Shown in pieces: positions 1-9,868 of a stretch of 64,000 bases of DNA. Numbering within the stretch: position 1 is the stretch's first letter; each line of letters starts with the position of its first letter. The DNA comes from Gordius sp. MW1 (taxonomy: Eukaryota > Nematomorpha > Gordioida > Gordea > Gordiidae). Made by a program: the position numbers and the translations under genes. The stretch is taken from contig OZ038533.1 in NCBI GenBank assembly GCA_964036665.1, forward strand, positions 5,726,413-5,790,412, written 5' to 3'. The notes under the pieces are model-generated. The model was given only the letters and a program-made list of their open reading frames with translations, was not told where the DNA came from and did not search any database.

Positions 1-125
1 AGAGGGGAAGGGGGAACTCTTCTATACTCCGTATAAACGTAGCATATTTGCTATGCAATTTATGGGCGAGAAAGGTGGGAAGGGGCGAGAATGCCTATAG
101 GGGGTATTAGATGCAAAATAATTAG
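1..125. repeat. Dispersed repeat, first copy (pairs with about 1885-2010)
   Basis: The G-rich stretch and the following segment with CATATTTGCTATGCAATT, GGGCGAGAAAGGTGGGAAGG and GAATGCCTATAGGGGG recur almost unchanged at 1885-2010. No coding capacity is seen. The partly palindromic core TTGCTATGCAA also recurs many times up to 3.8 kb and again near 21.26 and 23.04 kb, so this looks like one dispersed family rather than a local duplication. Confidence 0.6.
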
Positions 126-221
126 TTAATTAGTTATAGGCCCTTGTAGGGGAGGACATAGGGTAATTATTAGAGATGCACCGATACCAAGTATCGGCAT
201 GGTATCGGCGCCGATACCTTT

Positions 222-565
222 GGTCAGTAGCCAGCGGACGGTCAAAAATTCATATTATCATTGGTATTAACATAAACAAATATTAATTTAATTTAAAAAA
301 AGTTAAAAAAAAAATTTGTCCCCTCCCTGACTTGAACCCCACACCTCCAGTTCACAAACCGGCGCTATAACCACTATACCATGCTGGCTTTAAAATACTA
401 GAAGTTATTATGTTATTTATATAGATAATGAAATAATAAAGTTATGTTTTATGTTTAGAAAATCAATATATTTCGTCGGTCAGTAGCCAGCGGACGGTCA
501 AAAAGTCATATTATCAATGGTATTAACAAAAACAAAATATTAATTTAATGTAAAAAAAAAATTAA
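222..565. repeat. Pair of direct repeats flanking a tRNA-like insert
   Basis: A segment starting GGTCAGTAGCCAGCGGACGG and running on into an AT-rich tail is present at 222-317 and again at 478-565, about 256 bp apart. The tRNA-like piece at 321-388 lies between them. The same CAGCAGCCAGCGGACGGCC motif is part of the satellite units downstream, so these are diverged members of that family. Confidence 0.55.
321..388 (-). repeat. tRNA-derived SINE-like fragment or tRNA pseudogene
   Basis: Read on the minus strand, the piece starts GCCAGCA and carries an A-box-like TGGTATAGTGGTT (plus 369-381), a possible anticodon stem CCGGT/ACTGG, and a B-box-like GGTTCAAGTCAG (plus 327-338). The GTATAGTGGTTA part recalls tRNA-His or tRNA-Asp. 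The acceptor ends do not pair and the T-stem is poor. A functional tRNA is therefore unlikely, and a SINE head or pseudogene is the better reading. Confidence 0.5.
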
Positions 566-1100
566 AAAAAAAGTTTTTTTTTAGTTTTAAAAAAGGGCTA
601 AATTCTTAAACTACCAGCCCGATTCTCTCGAAACTTTACCCGTAGTTGCCCAGGGCGGCCGGGGGTAAAATAAGCTTTTCAGATTCCTAAAATACCTTTT
701 CATTTTAAAAATATCGGACATTTCCCTGACACACGTGCGGTGTAATATCTATGACACGTACAAAAATTTTACTAATTATATAAACTTACGCGCGCCATCT
801 AATAAAGTACAATTCGTGTTTGAGTTTAATAGTAGATTCAATTTTAATAGAAATAACGGGCTATGATTATACCTTTGAAGGAGGTTTCGAATTTTGTGTT
901 AGTTTCTATCGATATATTTTATCGTAAATTAGAATCTAATACCTATATTATTTTTTTAAATATTACTTTTTAGGTTTTCTATGAAATCACAATCTAATTA
1001 AATGAAATATATTAACCCAATAAAAAAATATATATGCATTTATAAGGTTAAAAATATATATTACATAGTTGGCTGTCTGTTAGACCATCTAATAAATTTT
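566..1100. other. AT-rich intergenic stretch, nothing recognised
   Basis: I see no open frame of note, no RNA gene and no clear repeat boundary here, apart from homopolymer A/T runs and one GC-rich patch at about 615-670. Confidence 0.5.
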
Positions 1101-1104
1101 TAGG

Positions 1105-1790
1105 TTATATATAAAATTTGGCCAATAATCATTTTTTTTCATTGGTAAGCAGCCAGGACACGGTAAAAGTGGATATAAATTCATAAGTCAAAAAAAACGG
1201 AAAAAAAAATTTTAGAATCACATTTTGGCCAATGGTCATTTTTTTCTATTGGTCAGCAGCCAGGACACGGTAAAAGTGGATATAAACTTATAATAGTCAA
1301 AAAAAACTAAAAAAAATTTTCGAATCACATTTTGGCCAATGGTCATTTTTTTCCATTGGTCAGCAGCCAGGACACGGTAAAAGTGGATATAAATTCATAA
1401 TACTCAAAAAAAACTAAAAAAAAATTTTCGAATTACATTTTGGCCAATGGTATTTTTTTCCATTGGTCAGCAGCCAGGACACGGTAAAAGTGGATATAAA
1501 TTCATAATAGTCAAAAAAAACGAAAAAAAAAATTTCGAATCACATTTTGGCCAATGGTGATTTTTTTCCATTGGTCAGCAGCCAACGGACGGCCAAAAAG
1601 TCATAATAGCAATGGTAGTAACAGGAACAATCATAATAGTCAAAAAAAAACGAAAAAATAAACTCGGATTCACATTTTGGCCAATGGTCATTTTTTTCAT
1701 TGGTCAGCAGCCAGCGGACGGCCAAAAAATCTTATTATCAATGATAGTAACAAGAACAATCATAAGAGTCAAAAAAAACTTCGGGGTTTT
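1105..1790. repeat. Tandem satellite, about 108 bp unit, first block
   Basis: Units are anchored by TTGGCCAATGGTCATTTTTT followed by CCATTGGTCAGCAGCCAG. They start near 1109, 1225, 1333, 1440, 1549 and 1678, a period of about 108-129 bp. Each unit holds an internal inverted repeat (GGCCAATGG...CCATTGGTC), so each could form a small hairpin. Two subtypes exist: one with CAGGACACGGTAAAAGTGG and one with CAGCGGACGGCCAAAAAG. Apparent reading frames through it are by-products of the repeat. Confidence 0.8.
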
Positions 1791-1865
1791 AACCCCAAAA
1801 CTAGTTAAATTGCATAGCAATTACCAAAATTTAAATATAGAAACTCGGGCCTTCGGCCCTCGTGG

Positions 1866-2100
1866 GAAGGGGGAGAAGGGAAGGGAAGAGGGGAAGGGAA
1901 GGGGGGACGACTCATCTGTACTTCGTATAAATGTATCATATTTGCTATGCAATTTATGGGCGAGAAAGGTGGGAAGGGGCGAGAATGCCTATAGGGGGGT
2001 ATTAAATGCCTAATGATTAATTAATTATTTATACAAATTTTCCATTATAGGCAAAATGTAATAAAGGCAAAATGTAATATAGGCAAGGGTTAGGGTTAGA
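1866..2100. repeat. Second copy of the 5' G-rich dispersed repeat plus AT-rich tail
   Basis: Matches 1-125 across TTGCTATGCAATTTATGGGC and the following G-rich segment. It separates the two satellite blocks. The tail at 2040-2095 has a short duplicated motif (GGCAAAATGTAATA twice). Confidence 0.55.
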
Positions 2101-2265
2101 TTTAGTGTTTTCATCTAGTTGCGTATTACATTAGTTTTTATGGCCTTTAGTGATTATGGGTCTAACAAACATTATATTATAAACAACACAATGATAAGAA
2201 TTTGCAGAATTGTTGGGAGAAATTTTTTGTTGAATTTGAACAATTTTTAATTAAAAAAATCAAAA

Positions 2266-3130
2266 ATTTGGCCAATAGTCACTTTTTCTCTATGGGTCAG
2301 TACCAACAGATACTCTATAAGTCAATGATAGCCAAAAAAACGGAAGAAAAAAATTTTGATGCTCACTTTGGCCAATGGTCATTTTTTTCCATTGGTCAGC
2401 AGCCAGCACACGGTAAAAGTGGATATAAATTCATAAGAGTAAAAAAAACGAAAAAAAAAATTTTCGAATCACATTTTGGCCAATGGTCATTTTTTTCCAT
2501 TGGTCAGCAGCCAGGACACGGTAAAAGTGGATATAAATTCATAATAGTCAAAAAAAAACGAAAAAAAGTTTTCGAATCCATTTTGGCCAATGGTCATTTT
2601 ATTCCATTGGTCAGCAGCCAGCGGACGGCCAAAAAGTCATAATAGCAATGGTAGGAACAGGAACAATCATAATAGTCAAAAAAAAACGAAAAAATAAACT
2701 CGGATTCACATTTTGGCCAATGGTCATTTTTTTCATTGGTCAGCAGCCAACGGACGGCCAAAAAGTCTTATTATCATTGATAGTAACAAGAACAATCATA
2801 AGAGTCAAAAAAAACTCCGGGATTCTAACCCAAAAACTAGTTAAATTGCATAGCAATTAAAAGTAAACAACTTTTATTTATGTTTATTATATAACATTGG
2901 TCAGCAGCCAGCGGACGGCCAAAAAGTCATAATAGCAATGGTAGGAACAGGAACAATCATAATAGTAAAAAAAACGAAAAAAATAATTTTGATTCACATT
3001 TTGGCCAATGGTCATTTTTTCCATCGGTCAGGAGCCAGCGGACGGCCAAAAATTCTTATTATCAATGATAGTAACAAGAACAATCATAAGAGTCAAAAAA
3101 AACTCCGGGATTCTAACCCAAAAACTAGTT
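2266..3130. repeat. Tandem satellite, about 108 bp unit, second block
   Basis: Same unit as the first block, with TTGGCCAAT anchors near 2268, 2366, 2477, 2583, 2714 and 3000. The last part also repeats a segment ending in AACTAGTTAAATTGCATAGC. The order of subtypes parallels the first block, suggesting that the whole block was duplicated as one unit. Confidence 0.8.
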
Positions 3131-3800
3131 AAATTGCATAGCAATTAAAAGTAAACAACTTTTATTTATGTTTATTATATAACTAGTTAAATTGCATAGC
3201 AATTAAAAGTATATGTTTATTATATAACTAGTTAAAGTGCATAGCATTAAAAGTAAACAACTTTTATTTATGTTTATTATATAATAGATAATTTAACAAA
3301 TCTTATATATAACACACCGAGGGAGATAGAGATGAGGGGTGGGGCACCTCTTATGCATTAATTTAAAAAATAACACAGCGAGGGAGATAGAGATGAGGGG
3401 TGGGGCACCTCTTTCTCATGCATTAATTTAAAAAAGCGATAACCTAATATACCCAATGCAAATAGATAGGGAGGGTAACGGACAACGGACAACGGACGGA
3501 CGGACACCAAAAAACGAGCCCATAAATTGCATAGCAATTAATATACTTATGCATTAATTTAACGTAGCAATTAAAACCCGACCCCGCCCGAAAGCGAGGG
3601 AGATAGAGATGAGGGGTGGGGCACCTCTTGATAGAGATGAGGGGTGGGGCACCTCTTTCTCATGCATTAATTTAAAAAATCGATAACCTAATATACCTAA
3701 TGCAAATAGATAGGGAGGGTAGACGGACAACGGACAACGGACAACGGACACCAAAAAACGAGCCCATAAATTGCATAGCAATTAAAACGCATTAACAACA
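3131..3800. repeat. Mixed short tandem and dispersed repeats
   Basis: Contains three copies of a segment around AACTAGTTAAATTGCATAGC with an AT-rich tail. It also holds several copies of a segment around GAGATAGAGATGAGGGGTGG, and two copies of a GGACAACGGACAACGGAC minisatellite followed by CACCAAAAAACGAGCCCATA. Nothing here looks coding. A related GGACAGG-type minisatellite lies near 21.2 kb. Confidence 0.65.
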
Positions 3801-4845
3801 TCATTAATGTCAGGAGTATATTGCCTGTGTACATATAGCAACGTTAATCCGGTAAGCCTGAAAATAAAAATTAATAAAACCATTTAGATTACCTATCTTG
3901 TCCAATTGTGCTTCTAAGATATGTTTTAAGTCTTTTTAGCACTGTAAAATACCGCTCATTAGAGAACGTTGTCACAGGTAGGGTTGCTAATATATGGTAA
4001 AGAATTTTAATATTCGGATAGGTTTAGTTTGGAGGCATGATTGGATAAGGTATCCAATGCATTGCTAGGTAATATTTCTGAATTGGAGTTTTTAAAGGAT
4101 GAATACCACGATTTAATATCGGATTCAAACTCCTCTTCTGATCCTTCAAGATCATCTTCATAAAATGTTGCTAATATTAAAAAATTATTTTATATTTGAG
4201 GGGTGAGCTGAACGGGGTCTTTAATAAAGAGGGTAACATCCCATAAGTATTTTTTGGTTTTTAGTGAATCGTTCATTTAATTCAGCTGAAACTGAATCTA
4301 AGAAGTAGTGATGCGGATTTGATGTCGAGTCGAGACGATATGAGATTTTTTCGACGAGATTTCGACTTTTTATTGATGGTAAGATTTTAGTAGATTATTG
4401 TATATTTTAATTTGCATGATTTAAATTTTAGATATTAAGTGTAAATTAATATGTATGGAATATATTTGATATTAAAAAAATTCCTAAGATTATTAAATAT
4501 TATATGTTTTTGCAAACAAATTTAAAATTTGGCAAACATTTACTTACTTATGGTTGATACCTTAGTGTATACGATTTTAAAAGTACAATAGAGTAATGAG
4601 TTTTCTAGAAGTTTTTATGCTTCAACTAATAGTATGCCTCCCAAATTTTTAAACATTAATACATCATTATGTGAATACATAGTTTTGTCATATGCATTAC
4701 TTTTCACATTACAAGCTGGGTTGGCAGGTGCATTCAAATTTACTATAATTTCTATAATTGTGCAATATAAAATAAATACACGAACCTATATTGTACTAGA
4801 TAAATTACTATTTAGTGGCATAGTTAGTTAGATTGGAAGTTAACT
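3801..4845. other. AT-rich intergenic stretch, nothing recognised
   Basis: There is no open frame longer than about 65 codons and no recognisable protein or RNA motif. The stretch ends at the 6-bp duplication that flanks the hAT-type element at 4852. Confidence 0.5.
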
Positions 4846-4851
4846 ATTTAG

Positions 4852-5655
4852 CAGAGGTCAGATTTGTTAGGAATTTTCTGCCCGAACCCGGCCCGGTTCA
4901 ATTCTCTAACCTCATTGCCCGCCCGAGCCCGCCCGAACCCTTCTGGTGTCCGCCCGAGCCCGCCCGTGGCCGCCCGAAACATCAATGCTGCCCGAAATGC
5001 CCGGCCCGAAATATTAAATTTGCCTGTTAGGCCCGAAATTTTGCGACCTAAAATTCTTTTAATATTTAAAAGTCGAATGATTTTTTCAAATGAAACTTTT
5101 GTACTTTAATTTTAATCCTAATTAGTCAAAAAAACGTAGTATTTGGTCTTTCTAAAATATTTGAGCTTAGCGATAGCGATGAGTGATAAGGGAATAATAA
5201 AGGCGAATTTTTGTTAAAAAATTAAATGATATTAGAATGAAATTTAACACTTTCAGGCGTTGTATCAATTTGGGCGTGACGATTTTGTACTAGTATAGAC
5301 GGCACATGCGAATTACGAACAATGAAAGGGCTGCATAAATATAAATATTTTAATCCTTTCCATAACCTAGCTAGGGACTTAATGGAAATAAAGGGGTTCT
5401 GGCAAAAAATTGTAAAAATAACTTGGGGACGGATGGCGATTTTTTAGCATTTTCATATGCAATTTAATGAAAAGTAACAAAAAAATACACTATCTAAAAA
5501 CTCATTAAGCCCGAATTGCCCGAATCCTATCTTCTTCGTGCCCGCCCGAGCCCGCCCGAAAATAAAAATTTAGGACAGTTGCCCGGCCCGACCCGGCCCA
5601 CGGGCCGGGCCGGGCCTGTTCGGGCAGCGGGCCGGGCCGGGCAATCTGATCTCTG
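4852..5655. mobile_element. GC-rich non-autonomous hAT-type element (copy 1)
   Basis: The ends are inverted: CAGAGGTCAGATT at the left, and a right end that reads TCAGAGATCAGATTGCCCGG on the minus strand. ATTTAG directly abuts both ends (4846-4851 and 5656-5661). hAT elements typically make 8-bp duplications, so this one is either eroded or coincidental. Both termini carry dense GCCCGGCCCG-type sequence and the middle is AT-rich. A second copy with a perfect 8-bp duplication lies at 60949-61791 and supports the boundaries. No transposase is encoded. Confidence 0.75.
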
Positions 5656-5661
5656 ATTTAG

Positions 5662-6260
5662 AATACAAATTTTATAATGATTTTTGTCATAAAATTAAAT
5701 ACGTGCACTTTAATTTAAAGTTTAAAACCTTATGTCCTTGATACTGTAATAATTTTGCTTTAATTGTTGGTTTTACTACGTTTTCATATGTGCAACTAAT
5801 TATCAATTCTGTAAATAATAATATTCGTATTAAAAGTCACTGGGACATTCCATGTCAAATCGCCACGTTTTCGGCCGAGCCCCTCAGAATTTTATAAAAT
5901 TTGGTGGAAATGTTTAACTAGTAAAATTATTAATTTCTGAAAATTTTAGCTCATTTGGGTCACTATTTTTCGAGTTGTGGGCGCTCAAAGGTCGAAAATC
6001 GGGCTTTTAAAAAATCTGTTATTGACGCTATAATTAATAAAATTTATAGGTTATTGGTCCCCAAATCATAGAATCTTGTTGTAGAAATAGGTAAGACCTA
6101 TCTCTATAGAAAAAAAGAAAAAAAAATTTTATTGATTGGTCATCTCATAATGGCCGAAATGGCAAAAATAGCATAATTAATGATGACCCCTCTCAAACCT
6201 TCAAATTTAAGACAAATCTTTTATACTATCTATTAATCAAATTAAATAAAAGAAAAAGTC
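5662..6260. other. Intergenic stretch before the Mutator-like element
   Basis: AT-rich sequence with no recognised gene. It ends exactly where the long terminal inverted repeat of the next element begins. Confidence 0.45.
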
Positions 6261-6544
6261 GGCCGGCCATCTTGAAAGGGTCATAAATTGTTAAAAGAGT
6301 TATTTTATTATTTGGCGCCAAAATGAATCTCTAAAAATGTTTTTTAGCTCATTTAGTAATCATATTATTTCAATATATCTATAATGCAAATATTTTTGCT
6401 ATAAAACCCCAACCCCCCCCCCCCTTTATATTCTCCCTATCAATAATCTTCCCCGAAAGCTATAAATTAAATTTTTTTTAAATAGAAACAGCTGTAAAAT
6501 GGCCAAAAATAATTTACTTCAATATAGTTGTAGGTACAAGTATA
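6261..6544 (+). repeat. Left terminal inverted repeat of the MULE
   Basis: About 284 bp, pairing with 9577-9868. The two arms differ mostly in the length of the C/G homopolymer and a few substitutions, which points to a fairly young insertion. Confidence 0.85.
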
Positions 6545-6714
6545 TATTTATATACTTACTAGGCAATATTCCACCTCTATAATAAATAAATGGGAACTAA
6601 TACAAATTCAAGGTGATGAGGTTGATGTGAAAAAAGCCTTAATGAATATGTTACTTGTTCGTTCGATTCCAAATGGTGGTTAACCCTGGTTATAGATAAA
6701 AATGAGAACAAATT

Positions 6715-6950
6715 AATGTGCCCAGTAAATAATTAAATTTTCGCGCAGTAGAAAATTCAAATGCACAGTAAAATAATCAAATGCACAGTAAAATAATCAA
6801 ATGCACAGTAAAATAATTAAATGCTCAGTAAAAAAAATAATATTCAGTAAAATAATTTTTTGTACAGTATTAAATTCATTTGTTCAGTTATTTATTACGA
6901 TGCTGTTCATTAAAAATGATTTTTGCACAGTTATTTAAAATTACTTTCAA
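6715..6950. repeat. Subterminal short repeats, CACAGTAAAATAATCAAATG type
   Basis: At least six degenerate copies of a roughly 20-bp unit with core GCACAGTAAAATAAT. The complementary form (ACTGTGCA or ACTGAGCA) is repeated near the other end at 8880-9240, so the arrays are arranged head to head. Subterminal arrays of this kind often act as transposase binding sites; that role is inferred here. Confidence 0.6.
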
Positions 6951-7050
6951 AATAATATATAGGTATAAGGGAGTATCGAACTCGCAACCTAAGTTAGAGA
7001 GGCCTACATAGTAGGGCGTGGATTACCAGTGGTCTCCTTAAAAGTTGATT
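6951..7050 (-). repeat. Possible tRNA-related fragment (weak)
   Basis: On the minus strand there is a B-box-like GCGAGTTCGATACTCCC preceded by a stretch of about 60 bp resembling a tRNA body with a long variable region. No convincing acceptor stem is seen. This may be a SINE head or chance. Confidence 0.2.
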
Positions 7051-7182
7051 TTTTTGTTAATATATTAATAGCAAAAAGCTTTTTTTCCTAAATCTCATAC
7101 TCATACAGAAAATACTGACAAGTGAAATTAAAGATGAGATAAAAAAAAACTGTTTGATTTAGGCCTCAAGCCTAAATCTATT

Positions 7183-7412
7183 ATGCATAATCTCAACAAA
7201 ATGAATTATAATATTTCATTGGCTCAGCTAAGGAATACATTAACTGCATTGAGAAGAAATAAATATGGTGTGTCAACAATTAGATTAAGAGAGTTGGAGC
7301 AGTGGCTAAATGCTCATTCTCAAATACCCTTTGATGATGATGAATTCTATATTTTATCTTACATGGTGTCATACGAAGATTCCAATTTCAAATTTTTCAT
7401 GTCAACAAAAAG
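7183..7412 (+). pseudogene. MULE transposase, N-terminal exon remnant
   Basis: The ATG at 7183 opens about 76 codons. The sequence ends in an IPFDDDEFYILSY motif followed by NFKFFMSTKR, then AAAAG|GTATTT, a good splice donor. The order (acidic DDDE, then FRF-type STKR before the donor) matches, from memory of the family, the start of MULE transposases of the FLYWCH/SWIM kind. The middle of the transposase, including the catalytic DDE domain, is absent. The donor phase (2) does not fit the downstream piece at 7485, as expected if internal exons were deleted. Confidence 0.6.
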
Positions 7413-7484
7413 GTATTTAGTTATTTATAATCTGTTAGTTTTAGGCTTTTATTAAAATGTAATTGTGCAGTGTTTTTTAAACAG

Positions 7485-7625
7485 TATATTTGCAAGCATA
7501 TAGTGGGTTTGGCAATTAAATTGAAACTTTGCATACCACCCAAAGAAGCTAAGTGTATGCCCTTAGGGCAAAAAAGAAAGAGGGGCAGACCCTCAAAAGC
7601 CAAATCAGCCTTCATTGTTAAATAA
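7485..7625 (+). pseudogene. MULE transposase, C-terminal tail with SWIM end and AT-hook-like motif
   Basis: After a plausible acceptor (TTAAACAG) 46 codons run to TAA. They begin YICKHIVGLAIKLKL, matching the CxH end of a SWIM zinc finger (ICKHIIGLAI type). They continue to MPLGQKRKRGRPSKAKSA, a basic AT-hook-like tail. In MULE transposases this tail follows the SWIM finger. The first Cys pair of the SWIM finger and everything upstream is missing, so the piece cannot work alone. Confidence 0.7.
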
Positions 7626-8055
7626 TGGTAAGTTTAAGTTATGTGCCTTGACTATAACAAATTTTAGGCTTGAATTAAAGGTTGCTCCAGCAAAAGGTGT
7701 TCACTATGTATATTTATTTAAAATTATTTATGTCTATATTGTCAGCAAAATATGTTCATTATGCATTTGTATTTGAAATTATTTATGTTTATACTCTAAT
7801 AAAAATTTCAAAAATTCATTAGATTTAAATTTATGACATATGCATAGTAACATTAAGAGGAAGGGCAATGTATATTATCAAGCCTCCAAAATAAGTGCTT
7901 AATTTTATTCACAAACTAAATTTTTTATATAAAAAACTTAAAATCAATAATAATTTAATTATTAGTTATTGAATTATAAACGGAGTATTTTTTTAATTTA
8001 GCATCTAAATATTATTGAACAATTTGTAAATTATTAGGCATTATTGTGTTTTGAT

Positions 8056-8115
8056 TACTGAGCAATGCTCAAAAACGACTTATCAATTCAAATTATTAAG
8101 CAATTTTATTAAATT
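8056..8115. repeat. About 60-bp direct repeat, left copy, flanking a retro-insertion
   Basis: The segment around CAATTCAAATTATTAAGC is repeated at 8919-8979 with few differences. The retrotransposon fragment starts directly after the left copy. It is either a long target-site duplication made by target-primed reverse transcription, or two pre-existing units of the surrounding ACTGAGCAAT repeat. Confidence 0.6.
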
Positions 8116-8890
8116 GGGCATCCTCCGGGGGTTACGAATGGCTCGAGGCCCTACCAAGCCAAAACCTAGGGTTACACCTGTCGGGCGAGGAACTCCGAAT
8201 AGCTGTAGGCCTACGCCTCGGCTGTGAAATTGTGTCCCCATTCAACTGCGACCTCTGCCGCCAACCCGTTCTTGCAAACGGCCATCATCCTCTACACTGC
8301 CAATACAGCAAGGGGCGGCATCCCCGTCATGCCACAATAAATAAAATAATCGGACAATCTTTGAAGAAAGCCGGCTTTCCCAATACAATAGAACCCACTG
8401 GCCTAAGCTCCACTGACGGGAAAAGACCCGATGGAGTAACAATCATCCCGTGGGCTCGTGGCCTAAACGCCTGCTGGGACTTCACTGCAGTGGACGTATT
8501 CGCCAAATCTAACGCCTCTCCCGACCTCATCTCTTCTACTGAGAGAAAGAAGGAGGATAAATACAAATACCTAAACAATATTATTTTCATACCAGTAGTA
8601 GCTACGACCCTCGGTAACTTAGGTCCCGAGGGCAGCCAATTCCTAAAACAAATTTCAAAATATATAACCTCCATTACTCACGATCCCAAAGAATACTTTT
8701 TTATCAGGCAAAAGATCACAATGGAAATCGTTAAATCCAACACGATTTCCATACACGGATCAATGCCATCCGTTTAGTTATAGCGCGTTTTTATATTTTT
8801 TATTCGTGTATATCATAATTATAATTATTTGTTTCTGAATAAAACTTTTAGATCAATTATTAATTTGATTTGTAAAAAGTTATTTTTTAT
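8116..8890 (+). mobile_element. 5'-truncated non-LTR retrotransposon fragment nested in the MULE
   Basis: This is the 3' part of an element related to the one at 10.3-13.4 kb but of a different subfamily. It begins mid-codon of the C-terminal region at 8116, carries the nuclease domain to the stop at 8777, and then a short AT-rich 3' tail. Direct copies of about 60 bp lie on each side. The 3' boundary is approximate because the tail blends into the host repeat. Confidence 0.75.
8118..8777 (+). pseudogene. C-terminal zinc knuckle plus RPD-type nuclease of a retrotransposon polyprotein
   Basis: The open frame starts upstream of any ATG, as expected for a 5' truncation. In order it shows GYEWLEALPS, EELRIAVGLRLG, a zinc knuckle CDLC...HHPLHC (CX2CX9HX3C), GKRPDGVTIIPWARG, and ACWDFTAVDVFA. 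The series closes with IIFIPVVATTLGNLGPEG before the stop. RPD followed by D within WDFT fits a PD-(D/E)XK-like nuclease, as in restriction-like endonuclease retrotransposons. This fragment is intact in frame for 219 codons and retains the RPD aspartate, unlike the 62-kb copy. There is no reverse transcriptase here, so the copy was dead on arrival. Confidence 0.8.
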
Positions 8891-8918
8891 TATTGATGTA
8901 CTGAGCAATGTTATTAAA

Positions 8919-8979
8919 TTACTGAACAATGCTCAAAAATTAATTATCAATTCAAATTATTAAGCAATTTTATTAAATT
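8919..8979. repeat. About 60-bp direct repeat, right copy
   Basis: Partner of 8056-8115. It sits within the array of ACTGAGCAAT-type repeats that continues to 9240. Confidence 0.6.
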
Positions 8980-8984
8980 ATTGA

Positions 8985-9240
8985 GGTACTGAGCTATGCT
9001 ATTAAATTACTGAGCAATGCTTATTGATACAAAATTACTGAGTGATATTATAAAATTACTAGGCAAGGCTATATAATTACTGAGCAATTTATTGTTAATT
9101 AACTGTGCAATTTTATTTAATTAGTGAGCAATTTATTATTAATTAACTGTGCAATTTTTAATAATTTACTGCGCACTTAAATATATTACTGAGCATATTT
9201 TACTGCGCATTTTTTAATTTCATACTGTGCACTTAAAAAA
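8985..9240. repeat. Subterminal short repeats, ACTGTGCA/ACTGAGCA type
   Basis: About ten degenerate copies with spacing near 20-40 bp, in inverted orientation relative to 6715-6950. Confidence 0.6.
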
Positions 9241-9281
9241 TATCCGATAAAAATTATAAGGATGAAAAAATAATAGTTAGT

Positions 9282-9476
9282 TTGCTTCATCCATGCGGGC
9301 CGTCAAACTCTTTTGCTTTCCCAAATAAATGTCACAAATTATCTCTCAAGAAATTGGATATATTAACAAATGTATCACCTTTAACCACAACAGGGAGAAC
9401 TTATACCTTATCTAAAAGGGAAATGCTTGAAGCGACAACACAACTTAATGCCTTAAGTAAAATATACTTCAAATAA
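9282..9476 (+). other. Short open frame inside the MULE, unrecognised
   Basis: Open for about 64 codons without an ATG at its start, ending LNALSKIYFK. I do not recognise it. It could be a captured host fragment or an unrelated part of the transposon. Nothing in it shows that it is expressed. Confidence 0.2.
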
Positions 9477-9576
9477 TGATAAATTCATTTTTTATAGATT
9501 CTTGAAGACATGCCCTCCGTCATACTTTTCACATAAATATTTATTATTACATATGTCGAATAAAAATCAATAAACA

Positions 9577-9868
9577 TATACTTGTACCTACAACTATATT
9601 GAAGTAAATTATTTTAGGCCATTTTACAGCTGTTTCTATTTAAAAAAAATTAAATTTATAGCTTTCGGGGAAGATTATTGATAGGGAGAATATAAAGGGG
9701 GGGGGGGGGGGTTGGGGTGATAATTTATAGCAAAAATATTTGCATTATAGATATATTAAAATAATATGAATATTAAATGAGCAAAAAAACATTTTTAGAG
9801 ATTCATTTTGGCGCCAAATAATAAAATAACTCTTTTAACAATTTATGACCCTTTCAAGACGGCCGGCC
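9577..9868 (-). repeat. Right terminal inverted repeat of the MULE
   Basis: Reverse complement of 6261-6544. It carries a run of 18 G where the left arm has 13 C. Confidence 0.85.

Larger units (their letters stand above)
6261..9868. mobile_element. Mutator-like element (MULE) with about 290-bp TIRs, internally deleted
   Basis: The left TIR (6261-6544) and right TIR (9577-9868) are near-identical in reverse complement. The match includes ATTTGGCGCC near the outer part, a C13/G18 homopolymer and the segment around CAGCTGTAAAATGGCC. Both ends carry GGCCGGCC. Because that octamer is its own complement, it could be the TIR tip or part of a 9-bp duplication CGGCCGGCC, as expected for MULEs. Inside the TIRs are inverted arrays of a CACAGTAAAATAATC motif (6715-6950 and 8985-9240). 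The interior keeps an N-terminal and a C-terminal transposase piece. The SWIM-like tail and long TIRs together identify the superfamily. The element is non-autonomous now and has been hit by a retrotransposon fragment. Confidence 0.85.

Noticed and set aside
321-388. A functional tRNA-His gene
   Set aside because: A- and B-box-like motifs are present, but the acceptor strands do not pair, the T-stem is poor and the anticodon loop is the wrong size. SINE or pseudogene is more likely.
1105-3130. CRISPR-like array
   Set aside because: The repeats are contiguous satellite units in an animal genome, with no unique spacers of constant length.
1540-3132. Several open frames (60-146 codons) in the satellite
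   Set aside because: They repeat the same words in each unit (VKKKRKN, GQQPADGQ) and arise from the satellite sequence, with no start or stop conservation.
4833-5109. Proline/arginine-rich frames near 4.9 kb
   Set aside because: They derive from GCCCGA-type repeats at the end of the hAT-type element.
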